From Clostridiales bacterium (GTDB taxonomy: Bacteria > Bacillota > Clostridia > Oscillospirales > CAG-272): 31,233 bases of DNA. Below, piece after piece: positions 16,557 through 24,892 of the stretch. The DNA lies in assembly GCA_003522145.1 (NCBI GenBank), contig DPGD01000004.1:1-31233 (forward strand), written 5' to 3'. Below the pieces are notes generated by a model that saw only the letters and a list, made by a program, of their open reading frames with translations, did not search any database and was not told where the DNA came from. Position 1 is the first letter of the stretch. Each line of letters opens with the position of its first letter. The translations under genes were made by a program, and so were the position numbers.

Positions 16557-18317
16557 ATGAAGACAATCCTCGAAACCTTGAGTGCTTTCTGCGGACAGGC
16601 CTTTGCCGCCTGCGGATACCCGGAAGAATTCGGCGCAGTCACCGAATCGGACCGCCCGGACATCTGTCAGTTTCAGTGCAACGGCGCCATGAAGGGTGCC
16701 AAGCTCTATAAAATGCCCCCCTTCAAAATTGCCTCCGCCGTGGTGGAAAAACTGCAGGGGGTGCCGGCCTTTGAAAAGGCGGTAATGGCCATGCCCGGTT
16801 TCATCAATCTGACCCTGAACAGCGGGTGGCTTTCGGAATTCGTCAATGAGACCCATCGGGATGAATACAAAGGAATCCCCCAGACGCTGAAAGGACAAAC
16901 CGTGCTGGTGGACTACGGAGGACCCAATGTGGCCAAGCCCCTGCACATCGGACATCTTCGCTCGGCGATCATCGGAGAATCGGTCAAGCGGATCGCCAAA
17001 GCCGCAGGAGCGAACGCCATCGGAGATATTCACCTGGGAGACTGGGGCTTGCAAATGGGACTCGTCATCACCGAACTGAAGGAGCGCCACCCGGATTGGC
17101 CCTGCTTTTCCCCCGATTTTGACGCCGAAAAGGAACCCATTCCTCCCATTGCCATTGAAGAATTGAACGAAGTGTACCCCTGCGCCTCCGCCAAAAGCAA
17201 AACGGATGCAGCCTTCTCCGCCGCCGCACACGAGGCCACGGTGCGTTTGCAGAAGAAGGACCCCGGCTTCTATGCGCTCTGGAAGGCCTTTATGGCCGTT
17301 TCCAAAGCCGATATGAAAAAAATCTACGACCGCCTGAATGTGAGCTTTGAATACTGGTACGGGGAATCCGATGCCGAGGACTATGTGGACGCTCTGCTTG
17401 AAGTTCTGCAAAGCAAGGGTCTGTTGGAGGAAAGCGACGGTGCCAAAGTGGTACAGGTCTCCAACGAGGAGGACACCGCTCCCATGCCGCCGGTCATTAT
17501 CAAAAAATCCGACAATTCCAACATCTATGCCACCACCGACTTGGCTACCATGATCCAACGCCGCAAACTCTTTGACCCGGATGCCCTTTGGTATGTGGTG
17601 GACAAGCGCCAGGGACTGCATTTCACCCAGATTTTCCGGTGCGAAAAATTGGCGGGACTTTTGAAGGACGGCTGCTCCTGCGAGCATCTGGGCTTCGGCA
17701 CCATGAACGGCGCCGACGGCAAGCCATTCAAGACCAGAGACGGAGGCGTGATGCAGCTGACCGGGCTTTTGGACACAGCCTATGAAAAGGCTTTGGCCAA
17801 TCTGGAGCCCTCCAAGTTTCAGAGTCCGGAACATCGGCAGCAGGTTGCCGACCGGTTGTCGGTGGCTTCCATCAAGTTCGGAGATCTGATCAACAACCGC
17901 AGCAAGGATTATATTTTTGATTTTGACCGCTTTCTCTCCTGCGAGGGCAAGACCGGAGCCTATTTGCTCTACACCATCACCCGAATCACCAGCCTTCTGA
18001 AGCGCACTTCCGAAGAAGTGCCGACGGAATTGGATGCTTCCCTCTCCCTGACACCGGCGGAAACCGCTTTGCTTCTCTGCCTTTCTTCCGCTTCGGAGAG
18101 CTTCAAAAAAGCCCTTGCCGAGCGGGCGCCCAACTACATCGCCGAAGCGGCGTACAGCATTGCCTGTGCCTTCTCGACCTTTTACCATGATGACCGGATT
18201 CTTTCGGAGGAGGACCCTCTGAAACGGAAGAACCGTCTGGCTCTTTGTGCTCTGACCAAGGAACGAATGCTGTTCTTGACCGATCTTCTGGCCATCCAGA
18301 CCGTGGATGTGATGTGA
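16557..18317 (+). CDS. argS: Arginyl-tRNA synthetase
   Basis: Class I aminoacyl-tRNA synthetase that charges tRNA-Arg. The protein is 586 aa. The HIGH signature lies in NVAKPLHIGHLRSAIIG (about 126-142). As is usual in ArgS, the KMSKS loop is degenerate (KPFKTRDGGV). The C-terminal anticodon-binding domain closes the protein. I chose ATG 16557 with AAGGAA upstream, because the preceding charged residues are not expected in the family. ATG 16527, which overlaps the alr stop, would add 10 residues and is plausible by translational coupling. A composite hairpin element after the stop probably terminates the transcript. Confidence 0.95.
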   Translation: MKTILETLSAFCGQAFAACGYPEEFGAVTESDRPDICQFQCNGAMKGAKLYKMPPFKIASAVVEKLQGVPAFEKAVMAMPGFINLTLNSGWLSEFVNETHRDEYKGIPQTLKGQTVLVDYGGPNVAKPLHIGHLRSAIIGESVKRIAKAAGANAIGDIHLGDWGLQMGLVITELKERHPDWPCFSPDFDAEKEPIPPIAIEELNEVYPCASAKSKTDAAFSAAAHEATVRLQKKDPGFYALWKAFMAVSKADMKKIYDRLNVSFEYWYGESDAEDYVDALLEVLQSKGLLEESDGAKVVQVSNEEDTAPMPPVIIKKSDNSNIYATTDLATMIQRRKLFDPDALWYVVDKRQGLHFTQIFRCEKLAGLLKDGCSCEHLGFGTMNGADGKPFKTRDGGVMQLTGLLDTAYEKALANLEPSKFQSPEHRQQVADRLSVASIKFGDLINNRSKDYIFDFDRFLSCEGKTGAYLLYTITRITSLLKRTSEEVPTELDASLSLTPAETALLLCLSSASESFKKALAERAPNYIAEAAYSIACAFSTFYHDDRILSEEDPLKRKNRLALCALTKERMLFLTDLLAIQTVDVM

Positions 18318-18327
18318 AACTAAATAA

Positions 18328-18531
18328 GGGGGCTGTTAAAAAACTCGATGTTTTTTACAGCCCTCAAAAATGCCGGTGTGGATTCCGGCATTTTTGATGC
18401 GATCTTGATCGGTTTTGCCCTCTATTTTGTAGAAATTTCGGCGGATGTTGCGGCAAAATGACGGCTGAAAGCCGTCAAGACCAATGTCATCGGGGATGTT
18501 AAAAAACTCTTTCGGATTTTTTAACATCCCC
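18328..18531. repeat. Composite hairpin intergenic element, copy C
   Basis: It contains the same three modules as the copy at 11778: GGGCTGTTAAAAAACTC hairpin (18330-18363), TCAAAAATGCCGG hairpin (18364-18397) and GGGGATGTTAAAAAA hairpin (18492-18531). About 55 extra bases in the middle include a further stem (GACGGCT/AGCCGTC, 18460-18476). Its ends are inverted repeats of each other with one mismatch. It fills the gap between convergent argS and the LtaS-like gene and can act as a terminator for both. Confidence 0.75.
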
Positions 18532-18542
18532 TTGCTGTTTCG

Positions 18543-20708
18543 TTAATTTTCTACCGGCAGAACCGATGGTTCTTCCTTTTTCCGGAAGATTTCAGGAGCG
18601 GTGTGAAAGCCGAAATAATTGTTATAGACAATCATATCCGCCGTGTCATACATCCGGTATACAATGTCATATTCCGGTGAGTTCCGATCCAGTTTTCCCA
18701 CAATGGCACCGTTTGAAAGTACCGTATAGTTTCTTTCGGTATTCAGCAAAACCCGACCCATTGCAAAAGAGTACTCCTCCTTCGGCACACCCAAAAGGTA
18801 GAGAAGAGTAGGAAGAATATCGACCTGTCCGCCGACCGTATCCACCGTCCGGTGGGCAGTGGCGCCCGAAGGATCGTAAATGATCAGCGGAACGGTATAA
18901 TACTCTTCGCTGTCCAAAAAGGCATACTCCTCGTTCTCCTTGGCCAATTTCTCGGCCTCCGTGGGATAGTACTTGTGAATACCGGTGTGGTCTCCGTAAA
19001 TCAGAACCACCGTGTTCTCCAAAAGCCCTTCCCTTTCGGCCGTATCCAAAAACTGTCCCAATTGAGCGTCCACATAATGCAGACAGTTCAGATACCCTCC
19101 TACATAGTCCGCCTTCCTTTTCTCCCCGGTCCCTTGGGGAAGCACCAGCTGTTCTTCGGGAAGGTCCTCAAAAATGAAGGTATACGGCATATGACTGGAG
19201 CACAGCACTGTATGGGTAAACTGCTTTTTTTGGGGATCGTTCCGGCGCAATTGCTCCAGAACCTCGTTCAGCGTATAAGAATCCGCCACATAATTGTAGA
19301 GATAGTCCTTCTCGTTTTCTGAACGAAGCAGATGAAAATTGCAGGAAGGATTCTGCTCATCGGTCACATACCCGAAAACACTCTTGTAGACTTTTTCGTA
19401 AGGCCAAACGCAATTCGGTCCTGAACCGTTATAACATACCGTGTTGTATCCCTTTTCACGCAACAGCGCCGGCATAGAGGGAAGCGTTCTGTTGGAATAG
19501 TAATAGAAGAAAATATCAGTGGTGGGCAAAATGGAGGTGTTGATCATCAGATCGCAATCCGAACTGTTCCCCGATTTCACCTGATCGTATATTCTCGTGA
19601 AGCAGAATGAAGATGCGCTTTTCTCCATCAGTCGGTTCAGATTCGGCGTAATCTCTTTTCCGTTGATCCTCTGCCCCAGAACGCACTGCTCAAAGGACTC
19701 CAGTTGAATCAGCAAAACGCTTTTTCCTTCATACATTCCGGCAAATTCATTATCTGCAAGTTGCTCTGCATTATATCCGTAAAATTCTTCAATCTGAGAA
19801 TATTTCTCCTCCGGAAGATGATCCGGTATCTGATGGTCACTGCACGCAGATTGCAAAGTTTCCACAAGGTCTATAGCATGGTATCCGATAGGCGTGAAAT
19901 AAAAGGCATAATCCTTCTGATAGGGCGCATTGAATATCTGTCGGTAAGCCTTTGAAATTCCTTCTGAAAAATTCATCAAATGCAGCAGAGGCAAAAGGGC
20001 CAAAGCCAGCACACACGCAGAAAAGCAGAGAGAAAAATGGCCCAAACGGGAACGAAGAAGCCTTCTTCCAAAGCCTTTGCTCTTCTCCTGAAGAAGGAAT
20101 ATCTCCTTCCATTTTTCCTGTATTTTTTTTAAAAAAGCCGTTCTCTTTCTGTCGGTTCTTGGTTTCTCTTCCGAAAGCTCGCCCGGTTGCTCCCCCAAGT
20201 CTCCCTCCGGTGATTGCGCTCTCTTTTTCTTTAAAAAATGCCGTATCAGCTTTAAGGCAAGAATCAGAAGATAGTCTAAATAAAAAAGTATATCGTAAAT
20301 CGAAAAGGTATCAATCACCGAGCGCAGGCTCAAATGTCCCTGCTCCGTGGCGCCTTCAACCAGAAGCAACAAACCGACCGAGGGCATCTCGGCACTGCTC
20401 CGGTAATAACAGGCATCGACCACACACAAAACGGTGAAAACCACGGAAACAATCACCGTCAGCCGTAATTTATTCTTCTCTTTTTTGAAAAGCAGTCCGG
20501 GGGACAGCAGAAGTCCTTCCACCAATAGCCCGAAAAAGATTCCGAAAACAATACGCCACCCGCCCTCAATAAAAGAAGGACGGTAATGATTGTTCCCCCA
20601 GAGGAAGCTCTGCAACAACAGATTTTTCAAAAACATCCCCCAGAAGAGAATCGGGAAAAACAGCCGGACGGAAGAGGTATTTTCTATATATTTCAGAATC
20701 CTTTTCAT
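18543..20708 (-). CDS. LTA synthase-type membrane sulfatase
   Basis: A 721-aa integral membrane enzyme of the LtaS/alkaline phosphatase superfamily, which moves glycerol phosphate or a related head group from phosphatidylglycerol to an envelope polymer. The N-terminal half has about five spans (around 15-35, 52-73, 82-100, 138-156 and 224-246) with a long charged loop (about 160-220). The extracellular sulfatase domain starts near 325: QLESFE (metal Glu about 337), SGNSSDCDLM (nucleophile position about 382), HMPY (His about 506) and YGDHTG (Asp 573, His 574). In Staphylococcus LtaS the nucleophile is threonine; here serine stands at that place. The gene is monocistronic, from the promoter at 20752-20780. 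It could make lipoteichoic acid or decorate another glycolipid. Confidence 0.87.
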   Translation of the reverse strand: MKRILKYIENTSSVRLFFPILFWGMFLKNLLLQSFLWGNNHYRPSFIEGGWRIVFGIFFGLLVEGLLLSPGLLFKKEKNKLRLTVIVSVVFTVLCVVDACYYRSSAEMPSVGLLLLVEGATEQGHLSLRSVIDTFSIYDILFYLDYLLILALKLIRHFLKKKRAQSPEGDLGEQPGELSEEKPRTDRKRTAFLKKIQEKWKEIFLLQEKSKGFGRRLLRSRLGHFSLCFSACVLALALLPLLHLMNFSEGISKAYRQIFNAPYQKDYAFYFTPIGYHAIDLVETLQSACSDHQIPDHLPEEKYSQIEEFYGYNAEQLADNEFAGMYEGKSVLLIQLESFEQCVLGQRINGKEITPNLNRLMEKSASSFCFTRIYDQVKSGNSSDCDLMINTSILPTTDIFFYYYSNRTLPSMPALLREKGYNTVCYNGSGPNCVWPYEKVYKSVFGYVTDEQNPSCNFHLLRSENEKDYLYNYVADSYTLNEVLEQLRRNDPQKKQFTHTVLCSSHMPYTFIFEDLPEEQLVLPQGTGEKRKADYVGGYLNCLHYVDAQLGQFLDTAEREGLLENTVVLIYGDHTGIHKYYPTEAEKLAKENEEYAFLDSEEYYTVPLIIYDPSGATAHRTVDTVGGQVDILPTLLYLLGVPKEEYSFAMGRVLLNTERNYTVLSNGAIVGKLDRNSPEYDIVYRMYDTADMIVYNNYFGFHTAPEIFRKKEEPSVLPVEN

Positions 20709-20751
20709 AACTCACACTTCTCTCTCGGTTAAAATCAGATTTCTGCTTTTC

Positions 20752-20780
20752 AGTATAGCATAAAAAACAAAAAAATGCAA
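20752..20780 (-). promoter_or_regulatory. Promoter of the LtaS-like gene
   Basis: On the minus strand TTGCAT (20780-20775), 17 bases, TATACT (20757-20752), with an extended TGC before the -10. Start of transcription is expected near 20745. Confidence 0.75.
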
Positions 20781-20790
20781 GAAATTTCCG

Positions 20791-20833
20791 CTGTCGACAA
20801 AGGAGAAAGCCACTGTTCGACAAAGGAGAGAGC
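20791..20833 (-). repeat. Pair of direct repeats upstream of the LtaS-like promoter
   Basis: CTGTCGACAAAGGAGAAAGC (20791-20810) and CTGTTCGACAAAGGAGAGAG (20813-20832) are near-identical, with a 22-base period, and end 10 bases from the -35 box. Two helical turns between repeats is the usual spacing for a dimeric activator such as an OmpR/PhoB-type response regulator (inference). The remaining 20834-20943 shows no gene. Confidence 0.5.
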
Positions 20834-20943
20834 AGAATTGCGGTAGCTTTGTTCGTCACTGAAAAAGCACAGACCGCACCGCCGCCGGCAGCCTTCCCAA
20901 AGGCCCCGATTCCTTGCCCGGATCTCAAATGGAAACACAAACC

Positions 20944-20981
20944 AAGGGGCTACAGCAGACGAGAAGTCGCCATAGCCCCTT
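20944..20981 (-). terminator. Possible terminator after the dockerin gene
   Basis: AAGGGGCTA (20944-20952) pairs with TAGCCCCTT (20973-20981), and GAC/GTC in the loop can extend it. It lies 30 bases after the stop of the minus-strand dockerin gene. The T tail on that strand is weak (GGTTTGTGTTT). Confidence 0.5.
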
Positions 20982-21010
20982 GCGCATTCTTTTTTAATCC
21001 TTAATCGAGT

Positions 21011-22651
21011 TTATGCCATATTGTCCAACAGACAGGTCACATCGGCAATGTTGATAGTGCTGTCTTTGTCAATATCCCCAACACCGTCTTCCAAAGAGAT
21101 CGCACCGGATAAATAGTCCAGCAAGGTAGACACATCGGCGATGGAAACCATGCCGTCACCGTTTACATCGTAAGGATCCCGTGCGGGTGCTTCCCCTTCC
21201 TTGGCAGAAATGTCAGCCACGCAGGCCCATGCGCTACCCTGCCAGGAAGTAATCACCACCTTGATGGCATCTCCTTCCACACTCTTGTCCAGCGTTACCA
21301 GGCTGCCGCCGTCTGTGCCGGTCATCGCCTTGACTCCGGAAGCAACCAGCGTTTCCACGCCGTTATTCACCACATAAATGTCATAGGTTCCGCGGGAACC
21401 GTCTTCATTGGTGGTGGTTCCTTCATCCTTGCACTGCACGAAAATTTCACTGACATAGGTCCTGACATTGAAATTCACCGTTACAGACTGCTCTACGCTC
21501 GCATTGTAATTGCTTCCGCAAACAGTCGTCTGATTGCCGTCCAACACATTGGCCGGAGCGTTAATGCTGCCAAAGCTCGTAAATCCGGTGCAGGTGGCCG
21601 AAGACAGATAGATATTTCCGTTCTCATCGGCAGCAGGCTGTTCCACAACCTCCTTGTTCTCGTCAGCGCAGGGCTTTGCCATCATATCGGCCACGCAAGC
21701 CCAACCGGGTCCATACCAACTGGTGATCACCGCCGTGAGGCTCTGACCTCTGTAAGCCTTATCCAATTTTACGGTATTGCCTCCGTTGGGTCCGGTAATG
21801 GCTTTCACACCGGAAGCAACCAGGTTCTTACCCACATACAGATCATAGGTACCGTAGGAGCCGTCCTCGGCAGAAGATGTACCCTCATTCTTACACTGAA
21901 TGAAGATCTCATCAATCAGGTATTCTTTCGCATAATTCACGGTTATAGCCTGTCTCACCGAAGCATTATAGCCGCCTCCGCAAACGGTACTCTGATTTCC
22001 GTCCAGCACATTGCTCGGATCATTCACAGAGCCGAAGCTGGAGAAGCCAACGCACTCCGCACTCGATCCGTAAAGATACCCATTGGAGTCGCAATCGGAG
22101 GAAAGAAGCTCCATGTCAAAGATCATTCCGCCGTTTTTGTTTCCGATCTGTACACAGATCGTATTCTCGCCGTCCTGCAGAGCAGAAGGATCCAGGGAAA
22201 CCAGCGTGTAAGTGCTGTCTTTATACCCGCTTGCCGTCCAGACCTGTTTTCCGTTCAGATACACGATCGGGTCCTCATCATAGATGATGTTCATGACGAG
22301 ATTAACGAGTGCTGCTGCATTTTCAACCGTAAAGGTCTTGCGCAGAAACAAAGTGAACCGACCGTAAGGAAGCTTGGTGTTTGCAGTGCTGCTGGTATAC
22401 CAGGCACCGGCAAAAGGAGCCTGTCCTTCAACCCATTCAGCTGTGTCGGTCTTGTCCAGCCATCCGTCGGGAGCCGCTACATAATCCTCGTCCGCTCCGA
22501 TTTCCGTACAAATGTACTCCCAGTTATCCCCTTTGTTCACGAAATAAGTGGTGGTAGAGGAGGATTCCGCCTGCGCATTGAAAATGAACAGCATCGTGAA
22601 AACGCTCATCAACAGCACGCATGCCAAAATTGCCGAAATTGCTTTTTTCAT
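21011..22651 (-). CDS. Secreted dockerin protein with duplicated binding-type modules
   Basis: A 546-aa exported protein with no recognisable catalytic domain. A signal peptide (1-28, cleavage after AQA) leads to a beta-sandwich-like module (about 33-182, with VYLNGKQVW and NTICVQIGN). Two tandem copies of a roughly 140-residue module follow (about 192-327 and 346-483), each starting FGS..(D/A)P.NVLDGNQ.TVCG..YNASV. They look like discoidin/F5-8C-type carbohydrate-binding modules. The C-terminus (about 493-546) is a type I dockerin: DVNGDGMVSIADVSTLLDYL, then a second, less regular half, DIDKDSTINIADVTCLL. A dockerin implies docking to a cohesin scaffold, as in cellulosomes. AAGGAG precedes the start, and promoter 22731-22759 drives it. 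No scaffold gene is in the window. Confidence 0.85.
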   Translation of the reverse strand: MKKAISAILACVLLMSVFTMLFIFNAQAESSSTTTYFVNKGDNWEYICTEIGADEDYVAAPDGWLDKTDTAEWVEGQAPFAGAWYTSSTANTKLPYGRFTLFLRKTFTVENAAALVNLVMNIIYDEDPIVYLNGKQVWTASGYKDSTYTLVSLDPSALQDGENTICVQIGNKNGGMIFDMELLSSDCDSNGYLYGSSAECVGFSSFGSVNDPSNVLDGNQSTVCGGGYNASVRQAITVNYAKEYLIDEIFIQCKNEGTSSAEDGSYGTYDLYVGKNLVASGVKAITGPNGGNTVKLDKAYRGQSLTAVITSWYGPGWACVADMMAKPCADENKEVVEQPAADENGNIYLSSATCTGFTSFGSINAPANVLDGNQTTVCGSNYNASVEQSVTVNFNVRTYVSEIFVQCKDEGTTTNEDGSRGTYDIYVVNNGVETLVASGVKAMTGTDGGSLVTLDKSVEGDAIKVVITSWQGSAWACVADISAKEGEAPARDPYDVNGDGMVSIADVSTLLDYLSGAISLEDGVGDIDKDSTINIADVTCLLDNMA

Positions 22652-22730
22652 GGTATTCTCCTTGTCTTGAAATTATTAAGGGATGCGGAAAAAGGTGCAC
22701 TTTTTCCTTTATTCGCCCCCATCCTCCTTC

Positions 22731-22759
22731 ATTATATCATGCCAGCTTCAAACTTTCAA
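22731..22759 (-). promoter_or_regulatory. Promoter of the dockerin gene
   Basis: On the minus strand TTGAAA (22759-22754), 17 bases, TATAAT (22736-22731) with extended TGA. The 70-base leader holds a hairpin (GGAAAAAGTGCACCTTTTTCC region, 22687-22707) and an early AAGGAGG. Confidence 0.85.
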
Positions 22760-22814
22760 CTATTTTTACACTTTTTTCATACACATTTCCTACTGACTTT
22801 TTGACCTTTTCTAC

Positions 22815-22857
22815 AAAAAAACAGGCACAGGAAGCACGCGCTCCTGCGCCTGTTTTT
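22815..22857 (-). terminator. Terminator after the DUF624 gene
   Basis: ACAGGCGCAGGA pairs with TCCTGTGCCTGT (one mismatch), followed on the minus strand by TTTTTTTG. It separates the DUF624 gene from the dockerin promoter. Confidence 0.85.
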
Positions 22858-22863
22858 CTGATT

Positions 22864-23841
22864 TTATTCGGTTGCCTCCGCCGGTCTTGCATTGCCCTCT
22901 TCGTCGTAGTAAGGTTCAATCATATATCTATCGATCACTTTGTAGGAGGCATAGTAGCTGGTAAACATCCCGAAGCCAAAGAGAATGATCAACGGCAGGA
23001 GCACGCCCACCGACAAGAGGATCCCCGACGCCATGAACAGATACATAATGTACAGCGCCGCACATTGCCCCAGAAGCGCCATGAAATTCCTCTTGAAGCC
23101 CAGGAAGGCAAAAATCACCGAATTCTTGATGATCCGAAAAACACCAAGGTCAAAAGTGATAGCCAGCATATACATATACATTCTTGCGAACATATAAATG
23201 AAGAGAATCACGATCGAGAAGAAAAAGGATACGGTGAAAAAGAAGCTGGAAAGATAATTCAGATAGAAGGTGGAAATATCAAAAATCAGCACGCAAAGGA
23301 ACAGCAGGTCCAGAATGCCCAGAACCAGTCCCTGTTTCCAGTTCTTTTTGATCGTTTGGAAAAAGTCGGAAAAGAGAAAGACCGGCTCCCCCCGTATGGC
23401 GCTACGCAGAATTTTGGCGCATCCGCAGTTTACCAGGCCGAAGGTGATAAACAGCAAGCAGGTCAAGGCGATGAACAGAATCAGCATCGGCTTGTTGAAT
23501 TCATTTTCCACCACCGGCGTGCCGCTGACCCCATAGAACAGCGAAGAAAGAGGGGTCGGATCGCTGTGGGCAAGGGCCCCGTACAGATTGGAGAAGCCTA
23601 AGGTCTGGGGAGCAAGAGACTTATCGCTGATCACCCCCGTAAAGAGCGCCAGTCCGAAAAACATGGGGAAATTGCCCAGAACAAAGAGCAGGTTCACCGA
23701 GCAGATGGTAGACAACTTCCGCCCCAACAGCTTGAAATACCCCTTGAAATTCAATTTTGCCACATCCGCATCTGCTTTGGCGTCCTTTTTGTTCGTATCC
23801 CGGTTCAGCAGATTATACAGATTCCATTTCTTTTTCGCCAT
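22864..23841 (-). CDS. DUF624 (YesL-like) membrane protein
   Basis: A 325-aa membrane protein with about six spans (around 48-68, 120-142, 176-196, 205-228, 240-262 and 272-300). N- and C-terminal regions are soluble and charged. The segment NLLFVLGNFPMFFGLALFTG and the later GLVNCGCAKILRSAIRGEPVF match the DUF624/YesL family as I know it. These often neighbour carbohydrate uptake and degradation genes in Firmicutes, which fits the nearby dockerin protein. GGAAGG precedes the start. The molecular role is unknown. It may be cotranscribed with the small membrane protein gene 56 bases upstream. Confidence 0.8.
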   Translation of the reverse strand: MAKKKWNLYNLLNRDTNKKDAKADADVAKLNFKGYFKLLGRKLSTICSVNLLFVLGNFPMFFGLALFTGVISDKSLAPQTLGFSNLYGALAHSDPTPLSSLFYGVSGTPVVENEFNKPMLILFIALTCLLFITFGLVNCGCAKILRSAIRGEPVFLFSDFFQTIKKNWKQGLVLGILDLLFLCVLIFDISTFYLNYLSSFFFTVSFFFSIVILFIYMFARMYMYMLAITFDLGVFRIIKNSVIFAFLGFKRNFMALLGQCAALYIMYLFMASGILLSVGVLLPLIILFGFGMFTSYYASYKVIDRYMIEPYYDEEGNARPAEATE

Positions 23842-23897
23842 TTTTTATTTTCCTTCCAACATTGAGCATTGGGCCCCTTAAAAAATTCCCCCCCGGT

Positions 23898-24443
23898 TCA
23901 GGAAGTGAGTAACCGCATAGTCACCCCTCTTAAAAGATAAAAAAGAAAGACCAACCCGGTAAAAAACAACTGGTCACCCGCATACCGAAGGGTCGCCTTC
24001 CTGCGCACCCCCTTTTTGGCCGCCGCAAGATACAATTCTCCGAGCCTCGCCATGGAATTCAAACAGCAAAGGCTCAACGCTTCAAAAGCCAGCACCGCCA
24101 CCGCCCACAACCGGGAAAAAGCATCCCCCGGAAGAGCCTTACACAGCGCCCCCACAAAGCATCCGGACAGTGCGCAACGGAAGGAAAGCAGGAGCACATT
24201 CCCTTCCCTCCCAAAGAGAAAAAAACCGGAGAGGAAGAAAAACAGGCAGGGCAACCCCTGAAAAAGCAACGCAAAAAACAGTGCTCTTGCGGAAAATTCC
24301 GCCGGAAACGCATGGGCAAAGCCGCCTGAAAGCCCTTTGAGCGTCTGGGTTTCCAAAAAGCAGACCCCGTACACAGCACCCAGCGCCAGCGCCGCCAGAA
24401 AGAACCACTGTCTCTTGCCGAATTGCCACATCACTCTGCTCAT
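23898..24443 (-). CDS. Small integral membrane protein, unknown
   Basis: A 181-aa, very hydrophobic protein with four or five spans; family not certain. The arrangement (N-terminal span, short loop, paired spans with LFFALLFQGLPCLFFFLSGF around residue 60) is loosely like SpoIIM-type proteins, but I would not name it so. I chose ATG 24443 because GAGGGG lies at normal spacing. The ATGs at 24449 and 24479 are less well placed: the first abuts the binding site and the second lies upstream of it. It precedes the DUF624 gene and is probably in the same transcript. A -10 element TGCTATAAT lies at 24506-24498. Confidence 0.65.
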   Translation of the reverse strand: MSRVMWQFGKRQWFFLAALALGAVYGVCFLETQTLKGLSGGFAHAFPAEFSARALFFALLFQGLPCLFFFLSGFFLFGREGNVLLLSFRCALSGCFVGALCKALPGDAFSRLWAVAVLAFEALSLCCLNSMARLGELYLAAAKKGVRRKATLRYAGDQLFFTGLVFLFYLLRGVTMRLLTS

Positions 24444-24497
24444 GTTCATCCCCCCTCGGGGAATTCTATGAACCGGCAAAAAATTCTATGCTTTCCT

Positions 24498-24526
24498 ATT
24501 ATAGCACAGCTTTCCGAAAAAGAAAA
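24498..24526 (-). promoter_or_regulatory. Extended -10 promoter of the small membrane protein gene
   Basis: On the minus strand TGCTATAAT ends at 24498, with a poor -35 (TTTTCT at 24526-24521). The extended TG may compensate. Confidence 0.5.
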
Positions 24527-24756
24527 GAGTTTTTTTGCAATTTGTCAAAAAGCGGTCTCTGCGAACAAACAGAACCCGGCTCCCCGGAAAGCCGAAGAAG
24601 CCACAGCACTGACTCTTCCGGCGCCTTTCTTCGCCTGCGGTTGAGCGAGACTTCCGTTTTCCTGTTTCTGCAATAAATATCCCCCCGTTTTAGTTAAATA
24701 TTCGTGGGGAATTTAGAAGAAGTATTAAATTCAATATGTGCAAATAGCGAGTTCGT
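24527..24756. other. Intergenic junction between core genes and AT-rich block
   Basis: No gene is supported here. Base composition changes from GC-rich to visibly AT-rich at about 24670-24700. No tRNA, direct repeat pair or integrase remnant is visible at the change. Confidence 0.5.
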
Positions 24757-24796
24757 AAAAGAGTCCGAAATTATCATCGGACTCTTCTCTTTTATT
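24757..24796 (+). terminator. Orphan intrinsic terminator
   Basis: AAGAGTCCGA (24759-24768) pairs with TCGGACTCTT (24777-24786) and is followed by CTCTTTTATT. No plus-strand gene precedes it within the window, so it may be the end of a lost or displaced gene. Confidence 0.75.
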
Positions 24797-24831
24797 AGCC
24801 GAAAATATATTTCAGATCACCTGTTTTCCTC

Positions 24832-24860
24832 TTGATTATACTGTCAAAATGTGTTATAAT
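24832..24860 (+). promoter_or_regulatory. Sigma-A promoter of the KilA-N gene
   Basis: TTGATT (24832-24837), 17-base spacer, TATAAT (24855-24860). This is the only strong promoter seen for the genes up to hsdS. Confidence 0.8.
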
Positions 24861-24892
24861 ATAATAAAATTTATGAGAAGGTCGCAAAGATA

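Noticed and set aside
18336..18527. 63-codon minus-strand frame inside the composite hairpin element
   Set aside because: It consists of the hairpin arms themselves and its counterpart in the shorter copy is interrupted, so it is best read as repeat DNA.
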